64,000 bases of DNA from Apium graveolens (GCF_009905375.1 NC_133648.1:310264565-310328564), one strand, 5' to 3'. Shown: positions 22,951 through 37,179, counted from the stretch's first letter. Translations and numbers: made by a program. Notes: generated from the sequence alone by a model not told the origin.

Positions 22951-24716
22951 ATGGAGAAAGACTGGATTTTGAAAGAGAGGGATTCGTCGGAATATGAAAT
23001 CGGGGTTGAAAAGTTTTTGATTTATGCCAAAGAAAATTGTAAAAATCCTAAAAAAATACCTTGCCCCAGCTGTAAATGTCTTAATTTCAAGAAATTTCCG
23101 ATCAAAATAATAAGGGGTCATCTCTACGAGAATAGTTTCAATCATGGGTATATTGATTGGATTTGGCACAGATCTAAGACTGGTAGGTCATTTATTGGTA
23201 GCACACTGCCCTCTCATGAAGAGGAGCATAATGCAGATACATTTAAATCAGCCTTTGAAGCTGCATCAGAAGTGGCTGTTGTATCGGAAGCGGCGGCTGC
23301 TGGTGCTTCCTAAGCTTCTATGGTTTGTGAAGCAGCATATCATAATCTAGGGGGTAAATCAGGGGATGATAACTAATATAAAGACTCGCATGATTTTAAG
23401 AGGTTTGTGATTGATGCTCAACAACCTATATTTGAGTGCAGCGACTTCACAAAATTAGATTTGGTGTTAAAATTACATAACTGAAAAATGAGATTTGGTG
23501 TTAGTGATAGCACATTTAGCGATCTTCTCTCTATAGTTGGCTCATTCCTAACTTAGGATAATATATTATGTGTTACCGCATATGAAGCAAATAAAACTCT
23601 TTCAAATTTAGGCCTCGAGTATACAAAATTGCACACGTGTCCCAATGAATGTGTTCTATACATGGGTATAAATAAGACTGATTCGGAGTGTCCAAAGTGC
23701 AAGCTATCTCGCTGGAAGGTAGGTAAGGATAGTAGAGAAAGGTATAAAATCCCAACAAAAGTTATGTGGTAATTTCTGATCATCCCAAGATGTTTAAACT
23801 CTTCTTTGGCAGCTGAGTTATTGACATGGCATTCCAACCAAAGAATTCATGATGGGCAGATGTGCCACCCTGTCGACTCTCCTTTTTGGCGGAATATCGG
23901 GCCTACCTTCGGAAGTGAGCCAAGAAATCTTTGACTAGCTTTGTCGGCTGATGGTATTAACCCAAATAACAATGGGATGACCAACTCGGTATTGTTGTTA
24001 GTCGGTAATATTGGTAATATATAATCTTCCTTCATGGTTATGTATGAAAAAGAAATTTATGATGTTAACTATATTGGTCTCCGGTCCACATGAACCAGGT
24101 AACAAACTTGATGTGTTTTTACAACCGTTAGTTGATGATTTAAAAAAGCTTTGGGAAGAAGGTGAACCGAATATAAATAATGCCTTCAAAAAAAATATTT
24201 TTCACTTTAAGGGCGACTTTGTTATGGACGAGACTTTGTTATGGACGATTAATGATTTCCCGACATATGGTAATTTGTCTGGCTTTGTTAACAAGGGTTA
24301 TTTGGGTTGTCTAGTGTGTGGTGATGATACCGTTGCTAACTATTTACCTTATAGTAGGAAAATATGTTACCAAGGTCATCATCGGTATTTGCCGAGGCAT
24401 CATCTATACAAGAGGAAGAAGAAAGCCTTTAATGGTCAACAAGAGTTTGGATAGCCAAGGCAACCCCTTTCTGAACAAGAGGTGTTAGGGCAACAAGAAA
24501 ACATTAAATTTTCTTATGGAGAGGAAGTAAAGAAGTCAAAGAAGATGAACTGTGCTTGGAAGAAGAAGTCGGTATTTTTTGAGTAGGAATACTGAAAATT
24601 CTATCACGTTCGTCATTGCCTCAATATTATGCATGTTGAGAAAAATGTGTGGGATAGTCTATTTGGGAAGTTACTGAATTTAAAGTTCAAGATAGTGAGG
24701 CATCTCGCCTTCATAT
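22951..24716 (+). pseudogene. CACTA transposase (Transpos_assoc + tnp2 domains), broken, copy 2
   Basis: Duplicate of 2625-4390, carrying the same stops and frame changes, so the gene was already dead before the duplication. Differences from copy 1 are single bases, near 23453 (A to C) and 23890 (A to G). Domain order and motifs are as in copy 1. Confidence 0.88.
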
Positions 24717-24717
24717 A

Positions 24718-25277
24718 ATGGACATCGGGGTTAGAATTGATTTAGCTCCAGAAGTAGGAGAAAAAAGAACTTATCTGCCTCCTTCCAGTTTTACTCTAAC
24801 AAAAGTTGAAAAAAGAAAAGTGTTGAAATCCCTCTCATCAATGAAGTTGCCATATGGGCATTCGTCAAACATCAGAAATTGTGTATCCATGGAGGATTAA
24901 AGATATTTGGGATGAAGTCTCATGACTGCTATGTACTCCTTCAACAAATACTCCAGGTCGCCATTCGTTCTGTACTTCCAAAGAATGATAGAGTTAGCAT
25001 AATAAGACTCTGCTTCTTTTTCAACACTTTGTGCAACAAGATTATTGACGTATCTAAACTTGAAAAATTGCAACCCGGTGTGGTATTAACCTTATGTGAG
25101 CTTGAAAAAATATTGCTGCCTTCTTTTTTTGATATAATGATACATCTAATAGTGCACCTGGTCAGGGAATTGCGTTTATGTGGGCCAGTTTTCTATAGAT
25201 GGATGTATCCATTTGAGCGTTTTAATAAAGTGTTAAAAGTTACGTGTGAAATCGTTATTTTCCAGAAGGTTGTATAG
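24718..25277 (+). pseudogene. CACTA transposase DUF4218 part, broken, copy 2
   Basis: Duplicate of 4392-4951, with no differences noticed. It keeps SHDCYVLLQQ and RWMYPFERF and ends in the same premature frame change. Confidence 0.85.
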
Positions 25278-25455
25278 TCGAAGCATACTTGAAAGAAGAA
25301 TCTGTAGAATTTTGCACAGAGTTTTCTAGAAATAGTTTCATAACTGCCGGTCTTCCGAAGAACCAAGGCAAACTTTGAGAACAAAGTTATGACTGAATTG
25401 AATGAGAAAGTCGAAGGTATTTCTGGAATGGTAAGAGGTTAGCAGAAAAACCATC

Positions 25456-26046
25456 ATGACTGTTTTGACTTTTGATGTTCATCTAGTTGACGGGATCCGA
25501 TACTTCATAAATGAGCGAGACGATGCTGGGGTTATTCAAAATAGTGGAGTCTCTTTAGTTGCTAAGACTGTCCAAGTTTCTAGTGCTAAGGATTTAAATC
25601 CCGTAGAGAGTGTTATGACATTTTATGGGAGGATTGAAGAAATATGGGAATTGGATTACCACTCATTTAAAGCCCCATTGTTCTTGTGCAAATGGGAAGA
25701 ATGTGACAGAGGCGTCAAGGCTGATGGACTTGGATTCACACTTATGGACCTTAGTCGACAAGGCCACAAGAATGACAAATATGTGTTTGTTGATCAAATG
25801 AAACAAGTTTTCTATGTCGAAGATCCCGTTGATTCTAAATAGTCAGCCGTATTGACCTCAACAACCAGAGATTATCACGAGATATACAATGATGATGATC
25901 TTGGAGACATAATTCTAAAAAACCCTCTATTCTACTCTTACATCCCCATAGTTGATTCTAGTGTTGATGACGATGAAGAGTCTAATGTTGGCAATAAAAG
26001 CAAGGATGTAGAGGGAATCTGGCTGAAGAAGCGATCCAAGGCTTAA
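25456..26046 (+). pseudogene. CACTA transposase DUF4216 part and acidic tail, copy 2
   Basis: Duplicate of 5130-5720. One substitution changes Val to Met in the GLGFTL(V/M)DLSRQ segment. The internal TAG separating domain and tail is shared. Confidence 0.83.
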
Positions 26047-26415
26047 AAATCATATTCACTTGATTTACAGTTTTGTTTAAAAATAGGCTTCTCAAATTTA
26101 TATAATTTTGACTGCTTTATTGTACAATTATGGATGTTATCAAAAAAACTTGGAGTATATTTATCAACTTTTTATTGTAGAAATATATGATATAATTACT
26201 TGGAGTTTTTTTTTGCTAAGTGGTTTTTAAGTAATTTTAAGGTAATAAATATAAATTTTTGTGATTATCTGATTAAATATCTAATATAATATTGATGTTG
26301 ACTTGAGATTATCGATAAGTTTTTGTGATTTTTTATTGTAGATTGTTAAGTAGTTTTATGGGAATAAATATAAAACTGAATCTTTTTGTGTGCCTACAGT
26401 ATTGTCGTGTTTTTC

Positions 26416-26608
26416 ATTGTTTTTACCAAAAGCAGGACATCTGAAGCAGCCTGAGGCATTTCAATTGAGTTGCAGTTCCAGTTGAATACGAATGACACAA
26501 ACTACAGTTCTACATAGGTATGCTGGAAAGGACAATGGTGCCAATTGACATTCCGATTTGACCAAAGGTTGACCCTGAACTAAAAGAGAAAATATAGAAT
26601 GATCTTGA
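26416..26608 (+). pseudogene. First part of CACTA TNPA-like/Ulp1 gene, copy 2
   Basis: Duplicate of 6090-6282. It ends in the target duplication CTTGA at the copia junction. Confidence 0.6.
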
Positions 26609-28141
26609 TGTTAGTGTAGGTGCCCTAGAGGCAATATATTATTCTATTAAATCTTTATGTCAGTTGATCATTCAATAAATGTATTTATTATGACCTTAAT
26701 TACTACGAAATTTTGTTAGCATAATAAATGTCCTTAGAATCATGATACACATTGTATAGTTTATGTACATGACTTGAACTTGAGATTATATAATATATCA
26801 TATTCTTAAAGGTCCCTAGTCGAGTATTATTATATAGGACAATAATAATACATAGATAGACTAGTATTTTGTTTGACAAGATAACCACATCTCATTGGTT
26901 ATAAGTATGGGGATACTAAAGTCAATACATAGGTACATGTGAGAGTACATGGTACTGGACAGACCCACCGTGAGATTCTTTATGCTTAATAAAGTCATAA
27001 GAAAGACTCACAGTGATAATGGTGTAACGATCCTTTGACTTGAAATCATTATATTTTTATACGAGGATTAGTATACTTTGACTACATTAAAAGTTACTTT
27101 TAATCGGGTGATGATTAAAGTGAACATCGGGTATATCATGAGTCGTATGAGAAATATGAATGATAGATAAAATATTTAACCCTCCTATAATTAGGAGAGA
27201 TATTATTGGCCTCTTGATTGAATAAGATTATAAAAAGCATGGTCATGCTCAAATAATGATTTGTCTTGATAGTCTACTCTTGGATCAAGTAAACCCGGAT
27301 TAAATGTTGAAGAGGATGACTAAATAGATGCCTCGAGTTTAATCTATAATATGTATGGTTAAAGGGATTATATTACACGAAAAACGTTAATCATAAAAAG
27401 TTTTATCTAATCTCGATTTAATTATTGTTTAATTGGGTAAAAATGATGTATTACTAGATACCGCTCATTGTTTATAATTTTATTAGAGAATAAAATTATT
27501 GCCAATTAAATAATAGCCTGTAAGGGTCGCACAAATAGAGCACTTAATAGAATAGTTTATTTAAATTATGGATTTAAATTAATTGATGATTATTTGAATT
27601 TTATTATGATTAAGTAAGACTTAATTGAGATAATATAAATTCGAAATAAAGAGAATGTTTTTGCCCATAATAATTAAGTATGACATAGTTATTAATTAAA
27701 TAATAGAAATTCATTTTTATTATTTAATCCTATACCTACTAGGGTTGGGCTTTGCTGTTATGGGCCTTTTTAATCAGCCATTATAAATAGATAATGATAT
27801 GTTAAAGAGGGTTGTACCTTTTTGGAGAAAACCCTAGCAGCAACGAGAGGTAGAGGCAATTCGGATCGTAAAGAAGGAGGCTAGTACATCCATTCCGTAG
27901 TCAAGTTCGTGAGACTTTCTTGGAAGTGCTCGTGTGGATACCATAGAGGTGTTTCTCCGAGAGGTAGACACAAAGCGTGATAGATAGGATCTCCGTTGAG
28001 TTCGTGAAAGTCAGACTCTTGAAAGGTATCATTCGTTATCTCCATAATCTGCCCACAATTATACATGGATCCTGTTTTTGGGTTTCAAATTTTTTTTGTT
28101 TTATTTACGTTTATCCGCTGCGTTTTATGCCTTGGAACCCA
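26609..28141 (+). repeat. Left LTR of nested copia, copy 2
   Basis: Duplicate of 6283-7815, with one substitution noticed near 27071. It is truncated at its right edge by the same internal deletion. Confidence 0.9.
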
Positions 28142-28339
28142 AATGAAACAAAGGTGTATTATTTTTATAGTCCTTCTGAGCAGAAAGTGTATATTGCTCG
28201 AGATGTTGTCTTCATGGAACGAGATTTTGTTTCTAAACGAAATAGTGGGAGAACTATAGATCTCGATGAAGATCGAGAACCACAAAATAACATTGAACCT
28301 GAAGTGGAACAAGAGCAGAATAATGATAATGCTCAATAA
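28121..28339 (+). pseudogene. Copia integrase C-terminal remnant, copy 2
   Basis: Duplicate of 7795-8013. It has the same abrupt start at the LTR and the same TAA at the end of the acidic linker. Confidence 0.8.
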
Positions 28340-28399
28340 ACACAGGTTGTTCGTAGATCTGGTAGAATTAGCCAGGAGCCAGAGAGATATGGATTTCTC

Positions 28400-29284
28400 T
28401 TGACTCAGTGTGGTGATTTGATGCTCATAGATGAAGATGAGCCTCTCACATACCAAGATGCTATGAACAGTCCAGACTCTAAGAGATGGATTAAAGCCAT
28501 GAAATCTGAGATAGATTCCATGTACGAAAACCAAGTATGGACTTTGGTTGATCAACCTGAAGGGCTAATACCCATATGGTGCAAATGGGTTTTTAAGAAG
28601 ACAAAAGGCATGGATGGAAATGTTCAGACCTATAAAGCAAGGCTGGTTGCAAAAGGTTTCAAACAAATTCATGGTATTGACTATGATGAAACTTTCTCAC
28701 CAGTGGCTATGGTCAAGTCTATAAGGATTTTACTTGCCATTGCAGCATTCCATGAATATGAAATATGGTAAATGGATGTCAAAACAACCTTCCTTAATGG
28801 AAACCTTGAAGAGGATGTGTACATGACACAACCTGAGGGTTTTGTCGATCCAAGGAATGCTGGCAAGGTATGTAAATTGTGTCAATCCATTTATGGATTA
28901 AAGCAATCCTCTTGGAGATGGAATATCCGTTTTGATGAAATAGTCACAGAGTATGCCTTTGTTCAAAATGAAGATGAACCGTGTGTTTACAAGAAGGTTA
29001 GTGGGAGCTATATGGTATTCATAGTACTATATGTTTATGATATACTACTAATGGGGAATGACATACCTTCTCTAAAGGCTGTTAAGACTTGGTTAGGGAG
29101 CAATTTCTCCATGAAAGACTTAGGAGAGGCATCCTACATTCTAGGAATGAGGATCTATAGAGAAAGATCTAAAAGGATGATCGGTCTAAGTCAGGGCACA
29201 TACATTGATAAGGTTTTGCATCGTTTTGGAATGCAAAATGCAAAAAGGGGATGTCCCCGTGTCTCAAGGGATAACGATTTCTAA
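28400..29284 (+). pseudogene. Copia reverse transcriptase, inactivated, copy 2
   Basis: The frame is open from DEDEPLTYQDAMNSP through LIPIWCKWVFKKTKGMDGN, VQTYKARLVAKGFKQIHGID, YDETFSPVAMVKSIR and HEYEIW, then TAA (28769-28771) in place of the residue before MDVKTTFLNG. The downstream part has KLCQSIYGLKQSSWRW and the altered catalytic motif YVYD in place of YVDD. A frameshift near 29247 precedes RNase H. The stop, the YVYD change and the 3' frameshift are shared with copy 1. The net one-base loss at 8252 is not, so copy 2 is nearer the ancestral state. Confidence 0.9.
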
Positions 29285-30017
29285 GGACCAGTGTCCGAAA
29301 TCATTGGATGAGAAGGACCAGATGAATAAAGTTCCTTATGCTTCAGCAATTGGATCTATCATTTATACAATGGTATATACTCGCTCAGATATCTCGTATG
29401 CTTTGAGCGTGACGAGCAGATACCAGTCTAATCCGAGTGAAGGTCACTGGACGGCAGTCAAGAATATTCTTAATTACCTGAAAAAAACTAAAAATTCATT
29501 CTTGATGTATGGAGGAGAAGAGAAACTCGTTGTAAATGGTTACACCGATGCACGTTTCCAAACAGACAGAGATGATACTGTATCACAGTCTGGTTTTGTG
29601 TTTTGTCTAAAAGGAGGTGCTGTAAGCTGGAAGAGTTCAAAGCAAGAAAGAGTAGGTGATTCTACAATGGAGGCTGAGTACATTGCAGCTTGTGAAGCAG
29701 CTAAGGAGGCTGTTTGGATTCGAAAGTTCATTTCTTATTTGGGAGTGGTTTCATCGATCGCAGATCCCATTGATCTATACTGCGATAATAATGGAGCCAT
29801 TGCACATGCTAAAGAACCTAGATCACACTCCCGGGCTAAACATATACTCAGGAGATTTCACCTTATTCGAGAGATTAATGAAAGGGGTGATATACACATA
29901 TGTAAAGTGCACATGAATTGTAACATTGCAGACCCACTGACCAAAAGCTTGTCGCAGCAGAAGCACGATGGTCACACTAGTTCCATGGGTATTAGATATA
30001 TGGGTGATTGGCTTTAG
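29285..30017 (+). pseudogene. Copia RNase H domain and 3' end of pol, copy 2
   Basis: Duplicate of 8958-9690, with one Ser/Pro difference at the start (DQCPKS here, DQCSKS in copy 1). The RNase H acidic residues (TDA, EAEY, CDNNGA) are present. Confidence 0.9.
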
Positions 30018-30031
30018 TATAAGTGGGAGAT

Positions 30032-31565
30032 TGTTAGTGTAGGTTCCCTAGAGGCAATATATTATTCTTTTAAATCTTTATGTAAGTTGATCATTTAATA
30101 AATGTATTTATTTTGACCTTAATTACTGCGATATTTGTTAGCATAATAAATGTCCTTAGAATCATGATACACATTGTATAGTTTAAGTACATGACTTGAA
30201 CTTGAGATTATATAATATATCATATTCTTAAAGGTCCCTAGTCGATTATTATTATATATGACAATAATAACACATAGATAGACTAGTATGTTGTTTGACA
30301 AGATAATCACATCTCATTGGTTATAAGTATGGGGATACTAAAGTCAATACACAGGTACATGTATGAGTACATGGTACTGGACAGACCCACAATGAGATTC
30401 TTCATGTTTAATAAAGTCATAAGAAAGACTCACAGTGATAATGGTGTAACGATCTTTTGACTTGAAATCATTATATTTTTATACGAGGATTAATATACTT
30501 TGACTACATTAAAAGTAACTTTTGATCGGGTGATGATAAAAGTGAACATCGGGTATATCATGAGTCGTATGAGAAATATTTATGATAAAAAAAGGATTTA
30601 ACCCTCGTATAATTAAGAGAGTTATTATTGGCCTCTTGATTGAGTAAGATTATAAAAAGCATGGCCATGCTCAAATAATGATTTGTCTTGATAGTCTACT
30701 CATGGATCAAGTAAACCCGAATTAAATGTTGAAGAGGATAACTAAATACATACCTCGAGTTTAATCTATAATATGTATGGTTAAAGGGATTATATTACAC
30801 AAAAAACATTAATCACAAAAGGTTTTATCTAATCACGATTTAATTATTGTTTAATTGGGTAACAATGATGTATTACTAGATACCGCTCATTTTTTATAAT
30901 TTTATTAGAGAATAAAATTATTGCCAATTAAATAATAGCCTATAGGGTCGCACAAATAGAGCACTTAATGGAATAGTCAATTTAAATTATGGATTTAAAT
31001 TAATTGATGATTATTTGAATTTTATTATAATTAACTCTGACTTAATTGAGATAATTTAAATTCGAATTAAAGGGAATGTTTTTGCCCATAATAATTAAGT
31101 ATGACTTAGTCATTAATTAAATAATAGAAATTCGTTTTTATTATTTAATCCTATACCTACTAGGGTTGGGCTTTGCTGTTATGGGCCTTTTTAATCAGCC
31201 ATTATAAATAGTATAATGATATGTTAAAGAGGGTTGTACGTTTTTGGAGAAAACCCTAGCAGCAAAGAGAGGCAGAGGTAATTCAGATCATCAAGAAGGA
31301 GGCTAGTACATCCATTCCGTAGTCAAGTTCGTGAGACGTTCTTGGAGTGCTCGTATGGATACCATAGAGGTGTTTCTCCGAGAGGTAGATACAAAGCGTG
31401 ATAGCTAGGATCTCCGTTGAGTTCGTGAAAGTCAGGCTCTTGAAAGGTATGATTCGTTATATCCATAATCTGTCCACAATTATACATGGATCCTATTTTT
31501 GGGTTTCAAATTTTTTTTGTTTTATTTACGTTTATCCGCTGCATTTTATGCCTCGGAACCCATCA
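30032..31565 (+). repeat. Right LTR of nested copia, copy 2
   Basis: Duplicate of 9705-11240 with two single-base losses (near 30135 and 30331). It ends in ATCA before CTTGA. Confidence 0.92.
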
Positions 31566-31654
31566 CTTGAGATATGTCAGTTACAATCGCAATTGACATT
31601 AATATCATGGTTTTTATTTAACAAAAATTGTATTGTCTGAACTTGTTAAATTTG

Positions 31655-32649
31655 TGATTCAAGATACTTACGAACTGATTCCTAAAAGTCGGAAGAGGAT
31701 TCTATAGTCAAAAGGCGCAAAATGGAGAAATTTTAAGGGTAAATTGACAGCGGAACATGTGATGCCTTACGTGGGACAAAAGAAGAAGCTACAGAAGCCA
31801 CCAAAGCAATATTCTTTTGTCGACAAGAGAACGTGGAGACGATTTATTGTAGTTAAAGTCACAGAAGATTGGGAGGTATGCATTACTTTTTTATAATTTT
31901 TTTTTAATTTAGGACAATATTTTTTTTGTTTTTTTGGAGTAGATTTAATTGTAAAAATCAAAGTAATTAATAAGATTTATTTGCCTACAGGAAGAGAATA
32001 AAAAATAGAATGAAAGAGTGGGACAACGAAAATATCCACGCCGAATGTCAAGAAAAGGATACGTCGGATTGGAAGAAGAAGAAGAACTAAGAGTCGGATC
32101 ACTTTTCTTGTAGTATTCACATTTTTATTTTTATGAATGTGTCTTAATTTTTTTTGTAGATACGCTCGGGGAGGTTGAAGCCTGATGAAAGGCCAGATAG
32201 GGCAATTATTTGGAAAAATGCCTGTATGATAAAGGATGGGACTCTTGACCCAGAACTGGAAGAAACAATTCAACAAATTGTAAGACTTATTATAATTTTT
32301 TTCTTCTTTAATTTTCCAAATCGTACCTAATAACTCTCATGGTTTTAACAGGATTCTTTACTCGAAAAGCAAAGAAATGGTGAATTCAAGCCAGATGGAA
32401 CTAATGATGTACTCGCCACTATATTGGAAACTCCCGAGCATGCGAGAAGGGTTCGTGGGGTTGGAAACTTCATACCTCCAACATTGTACTTCGATTTACC
32501 AAAACAGTCAAGAAATCACATTACCAAAGAGCAGTTTCATAATCTTGAGTTGCAAATTGCTGAATTGAAAGCTTTGGTTGTTGGGGGCAATCTACATTCA
32601 CCAATGTCTGAAAAAGCAAGATGTCCTGGGGTGAAAGAATAAGAACAAG
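31655..32649 (+). pseudogene. CACTA TNPA-like gene, DNA-binding part, broken, copy 2
   Basis: Duplicate of 11330-12325 with the same exon-like blocks and stops. One substitution (GGTTGAAGCC near 32177) changes Glu to Lys in the block at 32160-32280. Confidence 0.82.
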
Positions 32650-32958
32650 AACAATAGAACTGAAGGAAAGTTGCAAAAAATTTGATGGAAGATGAATTGA
32701 TGACCGATGAGGATAAAGAGGGTGCATATTTTGTTGTTATTATTCCTCCTCCTGGTCCACCGGGATAAAAGGTATACAATTATAGTGTATACTTGATTCA
32801 TTTATATGATAATATTGCATGTCATTAAATTGGTTGATCCGGTAATGTCTATTTTGATTTATAATTATAATCTACAATGTCCTCACAAATATGAAATGGT
32901 AGTGGAGAGCATTGATAACAAAGTAGCTTTTGGTGTTATTTTTTATGAGGGAGATTGA

Positions 32959-34554
32959 ATGAGTAGATCGGTTCATGGAGTGCCTTTAGAACCAGAATTT
33001 GTTCGTGTTGCGGTGGACGGAAGCATCCGGGACGATGCTTTGGTGCCTGTTCCTATGGTTGGTGAGATAGAAACCGTCCAGCAAGCCATTGGTTCTCATT
33101 TAGAATGGCCCAAAGACATGATCATATACACCTCCAGTAATGGTTCTGAAGTATATAAATTTAATTATAAACTAAGTGTCATTATTTTTAGGAGGTTATA
33201 TAAATTTGCACTAAAGTGAATAATACCGGTTATATGCTTAAATATTTATTTACATAAAAAGAAAAATGCACGGAATGTGAGTGAGGTGCAGAGAATGCAT
33301 AATGCATTTAATTCTGTGAAGCCAAAGGAAAATATGCCTCCTCACTTTAAGGTGTTGTACAAATTTGCATCGACGGTGATGAAGAAAAGTGGAAACTCGA
33401 TATCGATTCCATGTAATTTTAAAATATTTGAAATTGAAAGAACTATATATTTACTTCATGAGAACCTACTTGAATTGCTAGATTTTAAAATGATTGGGTA
33501 GTCTGCTATATCAACATACATGGCATAAGGTTCTTTTTATACTTTTTTAGAATCTGGTCTCATTTTATATAGTAATGATCTATATAAACAAAATGTAATT
33601 TTTTAATTTTTAATTTTTAGGTATTTGTATTCAGTTTTTCGGGATACACCGAGCAGAGATTTATCAGCGATGTTTGCTTTTCTTCATCCGTCCACATACA
33701 AGCTGAATGATGAATTTAATGAATATGTTGTGCTAAGGTTGAAAGATGAAGTTCTTCAGATGAACTTTATGCCTTATAACTACAAGTACGTCTTTTTTTA
33801 CGCGTCCAATTTTAAAATATTGTATGGCCTTGTTTAGTCATATAGTTGTTGGTAAATTAATTATAATATATGTAATATTGTCGGATATGTAATTTAGATG
33901 CTCACTTTAATTTATTTATAATAAAAACAATTTACATTGGATTTTGATCATGTTTTGGGAATCAGATGCTTTCATCCTTAATCCATTGCCTCATCATCCT
34001 CATCCCCAGGATCTTGAAAAGGCTTTAATGCGGTAATCTTTTACTTTAATTTACAATTATATATAGAATGTAATTGGTAATTTTTGGGTTTGACACTGTA
34101 TTTTATATTATAACATTTATAGAGTAGTGAGACCTTATAATGCTCAGGTAGGACGGGTAAACAAGAATCCAAAAGTTAAAAACCTTGTTGTGCATATTTA
34201 GGATTGTTTTTTTCATTTTTGTAAATATTGAATTATGGTTAATATTCGATGTCATTAATTGTCAACAATTTTTTGGAATGTATAGGGATGCCCTAAACAA
34301 CCAGGTGGCAGAGAATGTGGATATGTGGTCATGCGATATATGAAATATTTAATTGAGGACCATGAGATGAAGCTGCTAGACAAGGTATATTTTTTACCTT
34401 TCTCAATTATGTGAATATTACTTTTCAGTTGGTTAAGGAATGACATAGGTTTATTTTGATCCAGTGGGCCTCCAAGAGTCGCAGGTCTTATACAGAGGAG
34501 GACCTTGACGTCGTTCTCTATGAGACGCTTGATTATATCCAATCCATCATGTAG
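32959..34554 (+). pseudogene. Ulp1-like (C48) peptidase part of CACTA-A gene, broken, copy 2
   Basis: Duplicate of 12635-14230. The nucleophile motif ECGYVVMRYM and the NPL substitution are the same, and no difference from copy 1 was noticed. Confidence 0.78.
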
Positions 34555-34676
34555 CTATTCGCGATTCTAGCTTGGTGACCCTAACTTGGCAACATTCTCT
34601 ATGAGACGCTTGATTATATCCAATCCATCATGTACCTGTTCGTGATTCTAGCTTGGTGACCCTAACTTGGCGACTG
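34514..34676 (+). repeat. Short tandem duplication at the Ulp1 stop codon, copy 2
   Basis: Same two imperfect units of about 80 bp as at 14190-14352. Confidence 0.8.
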
Positions 34677-35019
34677 GTACTTATATTACAATCTGAAAAA
34701 CACCTTTATTTTGGTTGCATGTATTCGGATTGTAACTAGTAATTAGAAAAGATTATGGATGTCTAGTAGTTCAAGTTTGGTGGTTGAGATTTGAAACTAT
34801 GCAGCTAGTACTATGTTGGGATGATAATTTAGATGTTAGGAGATTGGGATGTTAATTTGGATGTTTGGAGATTGGAATGTTAATTTAGATATTTGGAATG
34901 ATATGATAGTTTGGTAAATATTGGAAACTGAATTTGGTTGTTAATTCGTAATTTCTTGTCTTTCTGGCAATGTTTTGGCATCTTTTCTTTTAAATTTTGC
35001 ATTGATAAAACATGTGATC

Positions 35020-35627
35020 AGACATCATTTTATACAAAGCATCTGATTTTAAAACAAATCCATTTATCATCATTTTTTATATAAAACTGATTTTAATTTA
35101 ACAATATAAATATTAGTTATAAAATGAAAAAAATGATGTCTTTCAAAGCTTAATACATCCATTTTAGTTGAATATTGACATCAGTAAAACCAATGTTAAA
35201 TACTATCGAAAAAAAAATCTTAAAATAGAAAACTGATGTTATTATGCTTCATAGACATCATTTGGTCACCAATAGACATCCGTTTCCAATAAAGAACTGA
35301 TGTCAAATGTTATGCTTACATCGGTTTTAGATGAAAATTGTTGATATTGGTATTGGTAACATCAGTTTAATGGTTAAATGTGAAGATTTTTCTTAGCTCA
35401 CATATATTTAAATTGATAAAAATAACATATTATGAAAATATATAAAGATTATATGCATGAGAAATTTAATATCAAGATACAGATATAGGTTTTAAACAAA
35501 TAACTGATGTTATATGTCATATTTAACATCAGTTATGTTAAATGGGGGTCTTTAACATCACCCATGAAGATATCAGATTTTTTCATTTATAGACATCGGT
35601 TTTTAGTCGATGTTTATTGATGTTTTT
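35020..35627. repeat. Right subterminal repeats of CACTA-A, copy 2
   Basis: Same ACATC(G/A)GTT array as 14696-15303. Confidence 0.8.
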
Positions 35628-35838
35628 CTAGTAGTGATCGTTTAGATCTGAATGATAATTAGTCTTACATATAGATATTTAAATTAACTAATTTAAATAT
35701 TTAATAGACATAGAAATGCACTGAATTTTTATATACTTGAAAAGTTATTAATACAGTATTCTACAACACATTTTGTATATTTCTGATTAACAAATTTAAA
35801 ATGTATTTTATATTGAAATTTATGCATACACACTAAAA

Positions 35839-35871
<33 letters not shown>

Positions 35872-35894
35872 CATCATCATCATCATTATTATCA
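35839..35894 (+). repeat. Microsatellite (ATT)n(ATC)n, copy 2
   Basis: Duplicate of 15515-15570. A nearby AT dinucleotide run at about 35955 is shorter by 2 bases than in copy 1. Confidence 0.9.
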
Positions 35895-36163
35895 TTTTTA
35901 AATCAAAATTTCATGTTATTATTCTTAAAAAGAATTTTAAGATTAATATACATATATAATATATATATTGGAAAATAATATATGTATTATTTACATATTT
36001 ATAAAAGTATATGTACAGCCTAATCGACTCATTTTAGATGGCTAGTGTCTAAGACATTGACTCTGATGTTAGAACAAGTCCAAGAGTGGTCTAAATTGTT
36101 GTCCTAAACTAAATTTTGAGGCATTCTCCAACAATGTCCTAGGGTGCCTTAAAATATTAGGAC

Positions 36164-37179
36164 ATTTATGATGTGCTTATTAAGAAAGCATCACTTTGCA
36201 TGCCCTCTGACAATTTCTATCAATAAAATATTTGTTTCCCTCATTTTTTGAACATTACTTCCTCCTCACCATTTTCATTTCTCCTCAATTATTATTTAAA
36301 TATATTATTATTTTAATAATAAGGGAAAAAAATAAGACATGTTGGATTTGATGTGCAAAAAATCATTCCTTAAATCACCTAGAAATTATATTTTGTAATT
36401 TTTATAGGATATCTGTTAGGACACTCTTGAACTTTCTCTTAATCCCTTTAAACATGCCCTTGAACCAGTAAGTTCAAGTCCTTGATCTTGGAATACACAA
36501 GTCATAGACACCATCCATTTATATATAAATATAGTAATAAACTCAATGAAATTAATATATCGTCCAAGCCGAAGGTATTAACTTGGTTTATATGTACTGC
36601 TTTACGTATTGTCACCGTATCAAACAACTTGTTTAACAACACCTTGGATGAACTTTATAACAACACCTTGTAGTTGTCTAACACCTATTTTCAACACATA
36701 TTTCTTAGAATATAAATGTTATGTATATGTACTAATAAAGTACATTTTTTTAATAATTTGGTACGGTAACTGCCATCAGTAACACTTTGACACATCTTCT
36801 TGACATACAGCTGGGGGATTAATGATGTTGATTTATACCAAAGCCAGAAGACATGCCCCTCTTAAGTTTCATCCAATAGGTGATGGTCAAGCTAGAAAAT
36901 GAAAATCTGCGAATTCTTGATGTATATACTTATTTCCTTTACAATAATATGCATGTTCTCCTCTTTATTTCCCTTTGTAACTTCTAATAGTTGGAAATTT
37001 TTATGTACAGGTTCTCACGTCTGAGTTGATAGAGGTGAAGAGAACTAAATTTGTGACGCCAACAAACTAAATCTATGACGCCAACAAACTAAATCTATGA
37101 TGCCACCAATGTTCATTGTTCGTCACAACACCATATTATTCCTGACATTAAGGAACGAAACAGTAGGTGTGTGGAACTT
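36164..37179 (+). pseudogene. WD40-like gene fragment, copy within duplication 2
   Basis: Duplicate of 15840-16857. It is cut at the same VWNL point. Confidence 0.45.

Larger units (their letters stand above)
26609..31565 (+). mobile_element. Ty1/copia LTR retrotransposon nested in CACTA-A, copy 2
   Basis: Duplicate of 6283-11240 with the same LTRs, internal deletion and CTTGA target duplication (26604-26608 and 31566-31570). It keeps the unshifted reverse transcriptase start lost in copy 1. Confidence 0.93.
20894..35636 (+). mobile_element. CACTA (En/Spm) DNA transposon, family A, copy 2
   Basis: Duplicate of 568-15312. CACTACTAG starts at 20894 and CTAGTAGTG ends at 35636. The flanks are ATC (20891-20893) and ATC (35637-35639), a perfect 3-bp target duplication. 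Gene content, lesions and the nested copia are the same as in copy 1, showing that it spread by segmental duplication, not by a second transposition. Confidence 0.94.
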